Shown here one piece after another: positions 17,280-25,723 of a stretch of 64,000 bases of DNA (the stretch's first letter is position 1; each line of letters begins with the position of its first letter). This stretch comes from Paenibacillus pedocola (GTDB lineage: Bacteria > Bacillota > Bacilli > Paenibacillales > Paenibacillaceae), in NCBI RefSeq assembly GCF_031599675.1, contig NZ_CP134223.1:2914001-2978000 (forward strand), written 5' to 3'. The notes under the pieces are model-generated. The model worked only from the letters and a program-made list of their open reading frames with translations, searched no databases and was not told where the DNA came from. Both the position numbers and the translations under genes were made by a program.

Positions 17280-17420
17280 TCAGCCCCAATATTCAAACAT
17301 TGATCCTCCGGCGACCGGTCCGAGGCCAAGCTCCAAAGATACGGCGGACATGACGGTAGCCATCGTCTTGCCGCGGCGGTCCAGCGGGATATAATGCGTG
17401 AACAGCAACAGCGGTCCAAG
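17280..17420 (-). pseudogene. Remnant of an MFS transporter gene
   Basis: Read on the minus strand, 46 codons between two stops give PLDRRGKTMATVMSAVSLEL followed by GLGPVAGGSMFEYWG. This is like the conserved loop and start of the next helix in major facilitator drug or sugar exporters (basic RRGK, then SA.SLGLGLGP.GG). There is no start codon, no other helices and no continuation in neighbouring frames, so it is a decayed fragment. Identification rests on a short match. Confidence 0.5.
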
Positions 17421-17472
17421 TCATACGCATAGGTTCTTGTTTAAAACATAGAGTTATGTAGCAGTGCACACC

Positions 17473-18144
17473 TTAACGCATCTTTGCAAAATAGCTGCGC
17501 AGTGCCCAGCCGCGTTCCTGGCGTTTTTTGTATTTCGGGAGGGTGCGGTAGATTGCCGTGGATTCCTCAAAAGCCCGTTTGGCATCCTCATTCCTGCCGA
17601 GTGCCTTATACATAGAGCCGGCAAGGTAGTAGGCTTCACTGGATGAAGACTGAATCTCTTGAAATTGGCTCACGTAGTACAGCGCTTTGTCCTGATCTAC
17701 ACCACGGAATGTCTCCGCGAGCTGAAGATAAGGCTGGCCGTATCGTGCTCTGCGGTTGATCTCAAGTCCCTGCAGCATCTGAGCCTCACCTTCCGGCATC
17801 AGACCTAGCTTCAGATTCACGTATCCGAGCTCCACCCAATATTCGGCGGATTGTTCATACCGGTCTGTGATCTGCAGGAGAAGATCTTTGGATTCGTTGT
17901 ACCGCTTGCGTTCAACAAGCAGACGGGCCAGTTCGAATTTGGCAGAAACATCGTTGGGATTAAGCGAAATGGTGGTCCGCAGTCTGGATATTTGCCGGCT
18001 CCTCCGGAAAGGTCTGGTGATGCTGGGGAAGATGCCGACGTAACGGCGGTCCAGGAAATACAGAATCACCAGCAAAATGATCAAGGCAAGAAAAGGATTG
18101 CCCACCAGACGGATTAGAAGTAAAAAGCCCAAGATTTTAAACAT
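17473..18144 (-). CDS. Membrane-anchored TPR-repeat protein
   Basis: This 223-aa protein has an N-terminal hydrophobic segment (about residues 3-32, ILGFLLLIRLVGNPFLALI) followed by a basic linker. Tetratricopeptide-like helical pairs run from about 55 to 205, with SAKFELARLLVERKRYNESK, AEYWVELGYVNLKLGLMPEG and AYYLAGSMYKALGRNEDAKR as clear units. TPR arrays bind partner proteins, so this is probably a scaffold on the inner face of the membrane. It stands alone, with the MFS remnant downstream and the divergent aldo/keto reductase upstream. No specific function recognised. A GGAGGG site precedes the ATG. Confidence 0.8.
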   Translation of the reverse strand: MFKILGFLLLIRLVGNPFLALIILLVILYFLDRRYVGIFPSITRPFRRSRQISRLRTTISLNPNDVSAKFELARLLVERKRYNESKDLLLQITDRYEQSAEYWVELGYVNLKLGLMPEGEAQMLQGLEINRRARYGQPYLQLAETFRGVDQDKALYYVSQFQEIQSSSSEAYYLAGSMYKALGRNEDAKRAFEESTAIYRTLPKYKKRQERGWALRSYFAKMR

Positions 18145-18298
18145 GAATTCCCTCCGTTAAAATGGTAACTCCGGATTGGCATTTCGATTACTATCGAACT
18201 GCAGAGCAGGGTAATTATACCATATTCCTGCAATATTCCACGATGTCATTTCTGAACGAAGACGCTTTATATTCTATTTAATGAAAGAGGGATAAGAG

Positions 18299-19297
18299 AT
18301 GAGTACAGTGACATCACCAATCGAATTACGTAAGCTAGGACAATCGGATCTGGAGGTTTCACCGCTGGGCCTCGGATGCTGGCAATTTAGCCGGGGGAGC
18401 GGAATTGTAGGGAAGTACTGGAGTAATCTTGAGGATGCGGATATCCTCGAGATTGTGCGGGCGAGTCTGGAGGGCGGCATGAACTGGGTGGATACAGCTG
18501 AAATATACGGGGGCGGCAAATCGGAACAGGCGCTTGCCTATGTGCTGGATCAGCTGAAGCGCGAAGGCAGCATCCATGCCACACCGCTGATTGCCACCAA
18601 GTGGTGGCCGATGTTCCGCACCGCGGGGTCGATCACCTCTACCATTGATGAACGTATCCGCTGTCTGGGCGGACGTAATATTGATTTATATCAGATTCAC
18701 CAGCCCTTTTCGTTATCTTCTATCGCCAGTGAGATGAAGGCGATGGCCGGTTTAGTTAAAGCAGGCAAAATCCGTTATGTTGGCGTAAGCAATTATTCGG
18801 CCAAACAGATGACGGAAGCACACCACCTGCTGCAGCAATACGGCTTGTCGTTAGTCTCGAACCAAGTGAAATACAATCTGCTGCACCGCAATATTGACCG
18901 GAACGGCACGATGGCAGCCGCTAAGGAGCTCGGTATTTCAATTATTGCCTATTCCCCGTTACAGCAGGGCATTCTGACCGGTCGATTCCATAATGACCCC
19001 GCACAGATCCGTGCGGTATCCCGCCTGCGGAGGATGCAATCCGGCCTCGATGAGAAGAGCCTGGCCCGCAGCAAGCCACTGATTGATCTTCTTGCCGTCT
19101 TTGCCGAAAAATATGGAGTTACACCGGGCCAGATTGCCCTAAACTGGTTAATCTATTATCACGGCGATACGGTGGTTGCTATACCCGGCGCTTCTAAGGT
19201 CCGTCACGCCCGGGAGAATATCGGAGCCATGAGCTTCCGGCTGGACAAGCAGGAGCTGGAACAATTGAATGAAGCCTCCTGGGCGGCTTTGAAATAG
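18299..19297 (+). CDS. Aldo/keto reductase
   Basis: This 332-aa NAD(P)H-dependent oxidoreductase of the aldo/keto reductase TIM-barrel family reduces aldehydes or ketones. Catalytic tetrad candidates are visible: Asp and Tyr in WVDTAEIYGGGKSEQAL (about residues 63-79), Lys in LIATKWWP, and His in LYQIHQPFS. The cofactor-binding end IPGASKVRHARENIGA (about 298-313) is present. It is a stand-alone gene. Substrate not predictable. Confidence 0.93.
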   Translation: MSTVTSPIELRKLGQSDLEVSPLGLGCWQFSRGSGIVGKYWSNLEDADILEIVRASLEGGMNWVDTAEIYGGGKSEQALAYVLDQLKREGSIHATPLIATKWWPMFRTAGSITSTIDERIRCLGGRNIDLYQIHQPFSLSSIASEMKAMAGLVKAGKIRYVGVSNYSAKQMTEAHHLLQQYGLSLVSNQVKYNLLHRNIDRNGTMAAAKELGISIIAYSPLQQGILTGRFHNDPAQIRAVSRLRRMQSGLDEKSLARSKPLIDLLAVFAEKYGVTPGQIALNWLIYYHGDTVVAIPGASKVRHARENIGAMSFRLDKQELEQLNEASWAALK

Positions 19298-19307
19298 AAT
19301 TTATTAT

Positions 19308-19343
19308 AGCTTTGGACCGGATAAACGGTCTGAAGCTTTTTTT
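19308..19343 (+). terminator. Terminator after aldo/keto reductase gene
   Basis: AGCTTTGGACCG pairs with CGGTCTGAAGCT (two imperfect pairs) around a 6-base loop, with seven T's following, 11 bases after the stop codon. Confidence 0.75.
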
Positions 19344-19466
19344 ATGTGGGAATGCAAAAAAAATGCAAAAAAACTGTTTAGGATTGGAAGCGCGGGGTTA
19401 AATAAGGGATAAGAAATTGCGCAACCACGAAAATGGGTGCAGATTACGGAAGGAGGCTGAACCATT

Positions 19467-19625
19467 ATGAGTATGACAGTACATAATCTTATGGCTTTCA
19501 ATCATCAGTTTTTTAGACCTCAACCTGTCATCGAGCCCAAGCAGTCCAGAACAGATGAGAAGACGCAGAGCTTCCAGGATATCCTTAACGAGAAGCTGAA
19601 GGTCCAGAATCAGATGAAGCGGTAG
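19467..19625 (+). CDS. Small hypothetical protein, 52 aa
   Basis: A short frame with a good ribosome site (GGAAGGAGG, about 8 bases before the ATG) encodes MSMTVHNLMAFNHQFFRP and ends in a charged helix, SFQDILNEKLKVQNQMKR. It is bounded by terminators on both sides, as expected for a single-gene transcript. The SFQDIL.EKL stretch resembles a motif seen near the start of a flagellar-operon protein family, but nothing else matches, so I name no function. Confidence 0.65.
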   Translation: MSMTVHNLMAFNHQFFRPQPVIEPKQSRTDEKTQSFQDILNEKLKVQNQMKR

Positions 19626-19673
19626 CCTGGAGAACAACAAAGCAATTATCGCAGAATATTCATGAAATTGAAT

Positions 19674-19719
19674 AGAAGCCGGACATTTGGCCAAATAGGG
19701 CTATGTGTCCGGCTTCTTT
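19674..19719 (+). terminator. Terminator after the 52-aa gene
   Basis: AGAAGCCGGACA pairs perfectly with TGTCCGGCTTCT around a loop of about 20 bases, followed by TTGTG. It lies about 50 bases after the stop codon. Confidence 0.7.
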
Positions 19720-19794
19720 GTGTTTCTGTAGACTTCGGGGAAGGGAATTCAACGGCAGTTTCTTGGCATCTGTTGAACAGGCAGAGGGGGAGTC

Positions 19795-20100
19795 TTACCG
19801 TTTGCTCCGGACCCTCTGTGACTTGCGCAGCTTCGGCTCGGCTCCCGGGGGTTGCTTGCTTATCCACTTCAAATATGCAGCAATCTGCTGGTCCTGCCGC
19901 AGGGCCTGGAGGGTGGTCAGGTGCATCCGGACAAGATCGGAATTGGTATAAAGCGCATGTATCTGCCGGTGGCAGGCTTTACAGAGCAGCGCAGTGGGCT
20001 GCATTGCGCCTCCTTTTTCCCGGGGAACGAGATGATGGACCGTAGTAGCCAGCGGTGAACGTCCGCACAATTCACAGGTGCCTGCAGCCTGTCCCTTCAT
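19795..20100 (-). CDS. Small HNH endonuclease
   Basis: This 101-aa protein consists almost entirely of an HNH nuclease module. Two zinc-binding pairs, CELC (about residues 9-12) and CKAC (about 41-44), bracket the catalytic VHHLVPREKGG (about 21-31), and HRQIH follows. Such stand-alone HNH proteins cut DNA, but their cellular roles differ widely. The C-terminal tail is basic. The gene lies 3 bp after a 70-aa gene on the same strand, so they are likely co-transcribed. Nothing nearby suggests a phage or restriction system. Confidence 0.85.
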   Translation of the reverse strand: MKGQAAGTCELCGRSPLATTVHHLVPREKGGAMQPTALLCKACHRQIHALYTNSDLVRMHLTTLQALRQDQQIAAYLKWISKQPPGAEPKLRKSQRVRSKR

Positions 20101-20103
20101 AGT

Positions 20104-20316
20104 CTAAGGTCTGACCTCGAAGAACTGGCAGGTCCGGCGGGAATAATAAGTTAAGTCGCTTACCCGCGACTGAATAACTACGTCCGAATCCGTGAAACGG
20201 ACAACGGTTGCCCCCGAATTCACCAGATGATCATCCTCAAAGACCCGGACAGGCAGTTTATGGTCAATCGCTTCCTGTAAATCGCTGTCGGTCATAAGCG
20301 GGCGGTTGATAGGCAT
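20104..20316 (-). CDS. Hypothetical protein, 70 aa
   Basis: A small acidic protein predicted to be mainly beta strand (VRVFEDDHLVNSGATVVRFT; VVIQSRVSDLTYY), possibly an SH3-like barrel. An AAAGGAG site precedes the ATG. It is the first gene of a two-gene unit with the HNH nuclease. No family recognised. Confidence 0.65.
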   Translation of the reverse strand: MPINRPLMTDSDLQEAIDHKLPVRVFEDDHLVNSGATVVRFTDSDVVIQSRVSDLTYYSRRTCQFFEVRP

Positions 20317-20556
20317 GAGAGCACTCTCCTTTTAGCGGCAAATAATAGCTGGAAATACAACCAGTATACCTGCGGAGGAGGGATAAATCCAATCCGTTAG
20401 CCCAAAACAATAGCTGTCTGCAGTGTAAACGTAATCACATTTGAACGTAATCGTAAGTATTTCCACCTCAAATCGGAAGTTTGACTCCTCAAAAAATGAT
20501 TTCTCCTACGTTACACTAAGTCTTGTAAGAGAAACCTTTGAAAGGGGTACAAAGGA

Positions 20557-21918
20557 ATGAAAAAAGTAAAGCACCTGGCGCTGACGCTTGCGTCCATCAT
20601 GCTTGTAGGTTCACTTGCAGCATGCGGAGGCAACAACAACGCAGGAAACAATGCTACGAAAGAGAATACGGGTAACAACGCAGCAAGCACTAATGCACCG
20701 GCAACAGAAGAAGCAAGCGCAGAGCCGGCTGAGAAAGTGGAGCTTTCGTTCTGGACACTCGGTAACGTCAACTATGAAGAGCTGGCGAACGAGTACACGA
20801 AGGAGCACCCGAACGTTACGATCAAAATTCAGAATACCGGTGACCAGACGGCACACCACAACAATCTGACGACTGCATTGTCTGCCGGTTCAGGCGCACC
20901 TGATATTTTCCAGCTTGAAATCGGTTTCATGGAGCGCTTTATCAGTGCTCAGGACAAATTTTATAACTTGAACGATCTGGGCGCCAAAGACATTCAGGCC
21001 AACTATCTGGACTGGAAATGGAAGCAGGCTTCCTCCATCGACGGCAGCTTCCAGCTTGGTCTTCCGACAGATATCGGCCCTACCGTTGTATACTATCGTA
21101 CCGATCTGGCTGAAGCAGCCGGTCTGCCAAGCGATCCGGAAGGATTCAGCGCAGCTATCGACACTTGGGACAAATTCGCGGCTGTAGCCAAAGCATACAA
21201 AGACAAAACCGGCAAATATTTCTCCGATTTGACCGATCTTACGTATAACGCACTGCGCGACCAGTCTGCAGATGAAATCTACTTCAGCAAAGCTGACGGC
21301 AAATTCATCGGCGACACCAATCCGCAAGTGAAAAAGGCGTATGACTTCACCGTTAAAGGTATCCAAGAAGGCTGGATCAGCAACTATCTGCTGTGGTCGC
21401 CTGAGTGGGGCCAAGGCATGAGTGACGGTTCGTTCGCTGTAGTTATGGGTCCTGCATGGATGGCCGGCAACATCAAGAGCAATGCGCCGGATTCCTCCGG
21501 CAAATGGAAAATCGCACAGCTTCCTGAAGGTGCCGGTAACTGGGGCGGTTCGTTCATCACCCTGCCGAAAGAAGGCAAGCATCCGAAAGAAGCGTATGAT
21601 TTCATTTCTTGGATGGTCAACAAAGACAATCAGCTCGAATCGTTCAAAACAAAGGGTCTGATGCCTTCGATTCCTGCACTGTATGAAGATCCGGCATTTG
21701 TAGATTTCAAAGATGATTTCTTCGGCGGCCAGCAAACAGCCGTTGAATTCGGTAAAGCGGCAAACCGCGTTAAACCGGTATACTACGGACCACTGCATGA
21801 CCAGACGGACACTTTCTTCAAAAACGCGCTTAAAAACGTAATCGAAAAGAAAGCGGACCCTGCAAAAGAGTGGGACGATGCTGTAAAACAAGCGAAGACC
21901 TTGGCTGAACGGAGCTAG
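20557..21918 (+). CDS. Sugar ABC transporter substrate-binding lipoprotein (second importer)
   Basis: This 453-aa family 1 solute-binding protein has signal peptide MKKVKHLALTLASIMLVG and lipobox SLAAC (Cys near 23). An Asn/Ala/Glu-rich linker follows, common in Paenibacillus lipoproteins. The mature part has VELSFWTLGNVNYEELANEY and a MGPAWMAGNIK segment. It binds sugar outside the cell and delivers it to the two permeases downstream. No enzyme gene in the cluster reveals the ligand. The leader (20317-20556) holds two direct copies of ACGTAATC (about 20430 and 20445), possible regulator half-sites. Confidence 0.92.
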   Translation: MKKVKHLALTLASIMLVGSLAACGGNNNAGNNATKENTGNNAASTNAPATEEASAEPAEKVELSFWTLGNVNYEELANEYTKEHPNVTIKIQNTGDQTAHHNNLTTALSAGSGAPDIFQLEIGFMERFISAQDKFYNLNDLGAKDIQANYLDWKWKQASSIDGSFQLGLPTDIGPTVVYYRTDLAEAAGLPSDPEGFSAAIDTWDKFAAVAKAYKDKTGKYFSDLTDLTYNALRDQSADEIYFSKADGKFIGDTNPQVKKAYDFTVKGIQEGWISNYLLWSPEWGQGMSDGSFAVVMGPAWMAGNIKSNAPDSSGKWKIAQLPEGAGNWGGSFITLPKEGKHPKEAYDFISWMVNKDNQLESFKTKGLMPSIPALYEDPAFVDFKDDFFGGQQTAVEFGKAANRVKPVYYGPLHDQTDTFFKNALKNVIEKKADPAKEWDDAVKQAKTLAERS

Positions 21919-21952
21919 GACTCCCCGGCGCCAAGACTGATATGAACCGGAT

Positions 21953-21993
21953 ATCCGGATTCCTGGAGAGTAAGCCTCCCCGGGAATCCGGAT
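21953..21993 (+). other. Intercistronic hairpin
   Basis: ATCCGGATTCC pairs perfectly with GGAATCCGGAT (11 bp), about 35 bases after the binding-protein stop. No T-tract follows, so it looks like an mRNA-stabilising stem that keeps the binding-protein message more abundant than that of the permeases. Confidence 0.6.
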
Positions 21994-22035
21994 TCTTCGG
22001 AAATGGAGTTTTCTTAATTTTCTTGGAGGTGTGAC

Positions 22036-22989
22036 ATGGCAGAACCCGTAATTACGAGTCCGCATGCCGAGAGCAAACGCCCTTTTTTAACTGAACAAAG
22101 ACGGAGCCGGATTACGGCCTATACCTTCATTTCTCCGTTCTTTATTCTGTTCTCGATATTTGGACTATACCCGATTTTCTTCACCTTTTATTTGTCCTTC
22201 TTTAAATGGGATGCACTCAACCCGATGAAGTTTGTCGGCTTCAAGAACTATGATCTGGTCACCAGTGACCCGACCTTCTGGATTTCTTTTACCAATACAC
22301 TCATTATGGGGCTTATGGGAACGGTTCCCCAGGTAATGCTTGCCCTGCTGCTGGCAGTCCTTTTGCACTCAGGGATGACCAAATTCAAAAAAACGTTTCG
22401 CATTCTTTACTTCATGCCGAATATTACGTCCATTGTGGCCGTTACACTTGTATTCAGCACCTTGTTCGGAAACAACGGAATGATCAACTGGATGCTGAAC
22501 GGGCTCGGGCTTGATAGCGTAGCCTTTAACTCCGGCTGGTGGGGAGTAAAGATAGCCATTTCCACCATGGTCATGTGGCGCTGGACGGGTTACAATGCAA
22601 TTCTCTTCCTGTCCGGGCTGCAGAGTATCCCGATGGATTTGTACGAAGCCGCCCGCATCGACGGCGCGAACCGCAGACAGCAGCTGTTCTCGATCACTTT
22701 GCCGCTGCTTAAGCCCTTCATTATCTTCGTGTCCCTGCAGTCAACGATCGGCGCGCTGCAGCTCTTCACAGAACCTTATGTATTCCTCGGACAGGCGGGC
22801 ACAGGCTCTACCCGTCAGGAAGGGATTACGATGGTTACGTATCTTTACAGCGAAGCATTCCGCAACGGATTCTTCGGTACAGCGGCGGCTACAGCAGTCA
22901 TGCTGTTCCTCGTTACAATTCTATTCTCCATCCTTAATATGCTGATTTCCAGAGGCGCAGGCGGAGACACTGGAGGTAAAAAAGCGTGA
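22036..22989 (+). CDS. Sugar ABC transporter permease, MalF type (second importer)
   Basis: This 317-aa permease has six helices and an EAA loop at DLYEAARIDGANRRQQLFSI (about residues 200-220). The N-terminal tail is basic, then SRITAYTFISPFFILFSIFG forms helix 1. A TTGGAGGTG site precedes the ATG. It overlaps the next gene by 4 bp, so the heterodimer partners are co-translated. Confidence 0.93.
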   Translation: MAEPVITSPHAESKRPFLTEQRRSRITAYTFISPFFILFSIFGLYPIFFTFYLSFFKWDALNPMKFVGFKNYDLVTSDPTFWISFTNTLIMGLMGTVPQVMLALLLAVLLHSGMTKFKKTFRILYFMPNITSIVAVTLVFSTLFGNNGMINWMLNGLGLDSVAFNSGWWGVKIAISTMVMWRWTGYNAILFLSGLQSIPMDLYEAARIDGANRRQQLFSITLPLLKPFIIFVSLQSTIGALQLFTEPYVFLGQAGTGSTRQEGITMVTYLYSEAFRNGFFGTAAATAVMLFLVTILFSILNMLISRGAGGDTGGKKA

Positions 22990-23849
22990 GTACACTGCGT
23001 ATATTTAGGAAAAAACCGGATGATATCGGGTTCTTCGGCAAATTAGGCTACTATCTCCTCTTAATTTTTGGAGCACTCATTTCGGTCTTCCCGTTTTACT
23101 GGATGTTTGTCGTAGGAACCAATGATAAAGGCGCTGTGTTTCATGTACCGCCATTGCTGACGGTCGGAGACCAGTTCTTCCACAATTTCAAGCGGGTGCT
23201 GGAGAAGGCTGACTTCTTCCAGGCGCTCGGCAACTCGCTGTTCGTTTCGTCAATGGTAACTCTTTCTGTTGTGTTTTTCTGTACTCTGGCCGGTTATGCT
23301 TTTGCCAAATATGAATTTCCGTTTAAAAACGGGCTGTTTGTATTTGTTATTGCCACTCTAATCGTTCCGCAGCAGCTCGGTGTATTGCCTACTTATGTCA
23401 TTATGGCTAAATTGCACTGGATTGACAGCTATAAAGCGCTAATTGTTCCGGCCATGGTCAATGCCTTCGGGATCTTCTGGATGCGCCAGTATATTTCTAC
23501 CGCCGTTCCAACCGAGCTGATTGAGGCTGGACGGATTGACGGGGGCGGTCACTTCCGTATTTTCTGGAATATCGCCGTGCCTGTTATTACACCTGCAATG
23601 GCGACCCTGGGCATTCTCAACTTCATGACAGTATGGAATGATTTCTTCTGGCCGCTCGTAGTCTTGAAAAACAAGGAGCATTATACGATTCAGCTCGCCC
23701 TGCAGCAGCTCTTTACAACCCGTGACGGGCTTGATTATGGGATGATCATGTCCGCAACCTTTACCGCCACCCTGCCGCTGCTGATCGTGTTCCTGCTGTT
23801 CAGCCGCTGGGTCATTGCCGGTCTGACTTCAGGCGCGATCAAGAGTTAA
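22986..23849 (+). CDS. Sugar ABC transporter permease, MalG type (second importer)
   Basis: This 287-aa permease starts at GTG overlapping the previous stop. It has six helices and an EAA loop at ELIEAGRIDGGGHFRIFWNI (about residues 178-198), where Gly replaces the second Ala, as often seen in Paenibacillus importers. It pairs with the upstream MalF-type subunit. No ATPase gene is present in the cluster. Confidence 0.93.
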   Translation: MSTLRIFRKKPDDIGFFGKLGYYLLLIFGALISVFPFYWMFVVGTNDKGAVFHVPPLLTVGDQFFHNFKRVLEKADFFQALGNSLFVSSMVTLSVVFFCTLAGYAFAKYEFPFKNGLFVFVIATLIVPQQLGVLPTYVIMAKLHWIDSYKALIVPAMVNAFGIFWMRQYISTAVPTELIEAGRIDGGGHFRIFWNIAVPVITPAMATLGILNFMTVWNDFFWPLVVLKNKEHYTIQLALQQLFTTRDGLDYGMIMSATFTATLPLLIVFLLFSRWVIAGLTSGAIKS

Positions 23850-23921
23850 AACTGGTTTTGGCCGGTAAACAAGGAAACCGGAAGTTCCGTGAAGAATAGT
23901 AAATAAAGCAGAAACGGCAGA

Positions 23922-23947
23922 GCCGTCCTTTTAAAAAAAAGGGCGGC
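23922..23947. terminator. Hairpin between permease and kinase genes
   Basis: GCCGTCCTTTT pairs perfectly with AAAAGGGCGGC apart from one G-T pair, loop AAAA. No T-tract follows on the plus strand, so read-through into the kinase gene is likely partial; it may set the ratio between importer and sensor genes. Confidence 0.5.
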
Positions 23948-23998
23948 ATTCGTTTCGCTTAAGTCAGGCTTAAGGCAGCAGGGAGAAGGTAAGGAGAA

Positions 23999-25723
23999 AT
24001 GAAGCTACGGCGCAAAATCTTATTCGCTATTATTCTTCTCGTGTTCATTCCCGTAATCATTATGGGTACCGTTACCTACGTATATTTCTCAAGTGCGATG
24101 GAGAAGAAATCAAGTAATTTCTATTGGATCTCCCTTTTGGAGACAGACCGCAAGCTTAAATTTGCTCTCAGTGAAATCTCTTCAATCACCAATTCGGCCA
24201 TTACCCAGCCGGCGATTCAGCAGTCGCTGAAGCAGCCGAATTTTGTGCTGACGTATGACCGCAAGCAGGAAATCAACAATCTGCTGATTAACCATCCTAT
24301 GATTACCTCCTTCAGCCTTTATGGCAAGGACCGTTTGCTTTATCAGTACAATGCGCCGATGTCTTTTGCGGATATGCGCAAACAGGTGTGGTATGGCGCC
24401 ATGGAAAGTGCGGAGGGCCGGCCCGTCTGGTCAGGTCCAGGAGAGAATGGCTCCGAAACTTCAGGAAATCCTGTTCTTGTACAGGCACGAGTCATCAAAG
24501 ACTATTATTCCCTTGAGGATATAGGCTACCTCGTCGTTTATGTTAAACCTGATTTGCTTGATCAGATTTTCTGGGAAGCAGCGACGCTGAAGAAAGGGGA
24601 TATTCTGCTTGTCAACAAACAGGGCAATATCGTCTTCAATAAATCCGGGGAGCATATCGGACAGCGGACGGATTTTCCTTTTTTACAGGAGGATTATACC
24701 CAGACGCAGGACTATTACATCGACAACTATCAAGGAGAGAAATCACTGATTACTTTCCTGCCTTCACATAATGCGGACTGGTATCTGGCAGCAATCACAC
24801 CGATGAATCTGATTTCTTCGGAGTCGGCTTCCATCCGCAATTTAGCCATTATCTTGGGAACGGTTTCACTTTTGTCCGCCTTTTTGTTTGACCGTTATTT
24901 TATCAGGAGGCTTGTGCGCAGCATCAACAGTGCGGTCAACGGGATGAAAAGGGTAAAGCAGGGGATTTTTATGCCCATACACAGCCCTGTGCGGTCAGAT
25001 GATGAAAGCGACCTGCTGATCGACGGATTCAACCGGATGAGCTCACAGATTAGTGAACTGATCCAGCAGGTGCAGACGGAACAGGGACGCAAAAAGGAAG
25101 CGGAAATGCAGGCGCTCATGGCGCAGATCAATCCGCATTTTATCTATAATTCACTCGAATCCATCAACTCTATGGCGGTGCTGGCAGGTAACCGTGATAT
25201 CAGTAAGATGGTCGTCTCGCTCGGCAAGCTGCTGCGGATCAGCATCAGCCAGAATCAGGAGCTGATCCCGCTGCAGATGGAGTTTGAGCATGTCCGGCAT
25301 TATCTGGATATCCAGAAATTCCGCTTTGAAGATAAGTTCAGCTATGCCATCGATCTGCCGGATCCGCTCAAACTGGTGATGACCCAGAAGCTGATCGTGC
25401 AGCCCATCGTGGAGAACGCGCTTTATCACGCCATTGAGCAGATGGAAGAGCACGGGGTGATTACAATCGGTGCACAGGAGAACGGCAAGGATATTATCAT
25501 CATTGTGAAGGACAATGGTCCGGGCTTTGATCTGTCGACCTTGATGAGTCTATGGGATAAGGAACACAGCAATCCGAAGAAATACAGCGACAACGGGGTG
25601 GGGCTCCGGAATGTGCATGAGCGACTCAACATCCGTTTTGGCAATCCTTACGGCATTCTAGTCTGTTCATCTCCGGGATTCGGCTCGACCATCTGTATCC
25701 GTATTCCAAAAATACAGCCATGA
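23999..25723 (+). CDS. YesM-type sensor histidine kinase (second pair)
   Basis: This 574-aa membrane kinase has helix 1 (about residues 8-30), an extracellular Cache-like domain (31-275), helix 2 (about 280-300), HAMP, phospho-acceptor motif AQINPHFIYNSLESINS, and an ATPase domain (VKDNGPGFD; DNGVGLRNVHERL). It sits inside the importer operon and overlaps by 4 bp a gene for a membrane-tethered binding protein, which may present the sugar to the sensor domain. The cognate regulator is the AraC-type protein two genes on. Confidence 0.93.
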   Translation: MKLRRKILFAIILLVFIPVIIMGTVTYVYFSSAMEKKSSNFYWISLLETDRKLKFALSEISSITNSAITQPAIQQSLKQPNFVLTYDRKQEINNLLINHPMITSFSLYGKDRLLYQYNAPMSFADMRKQVWYGAMESAEGRPVWSGPGENGSETSGNPVLVQARVIKDYYSLEDIGYLVVYVKPDLLDQIFWEAATLKKGDILLVNKQGNIVFNKSGEHIGQRTDFPFLQEDYTQTQDYYIDNYQGEKSLITFLPSHNADWYLAAITPMNLISSESASIRNLAIILGTVSLLSAFLFDRYFIRRLVRSINSAVNGMKRVKQGIFMPIHSPVRSDDESDLLIDGFNRMSSQISELIQQVQTEQGRKKEAEMQALMAQINPHFIYNSLESINSMAVLAGNRDISKMVVSLGKLLRISISQNQELIPLQMEFEHVRHYLDIQKFRFEDKFSYAIDLPDPLKLVMTQKLIVQPIVENALYHAIEQMEEHGVITIGAQENGKDIIIIVKDNGPGFDLSTLMSLWDKEHSNPKKYSDNGVGLRNVHERLNIRFGNPYGILVCSSPGFGSTICIRIPKIQP

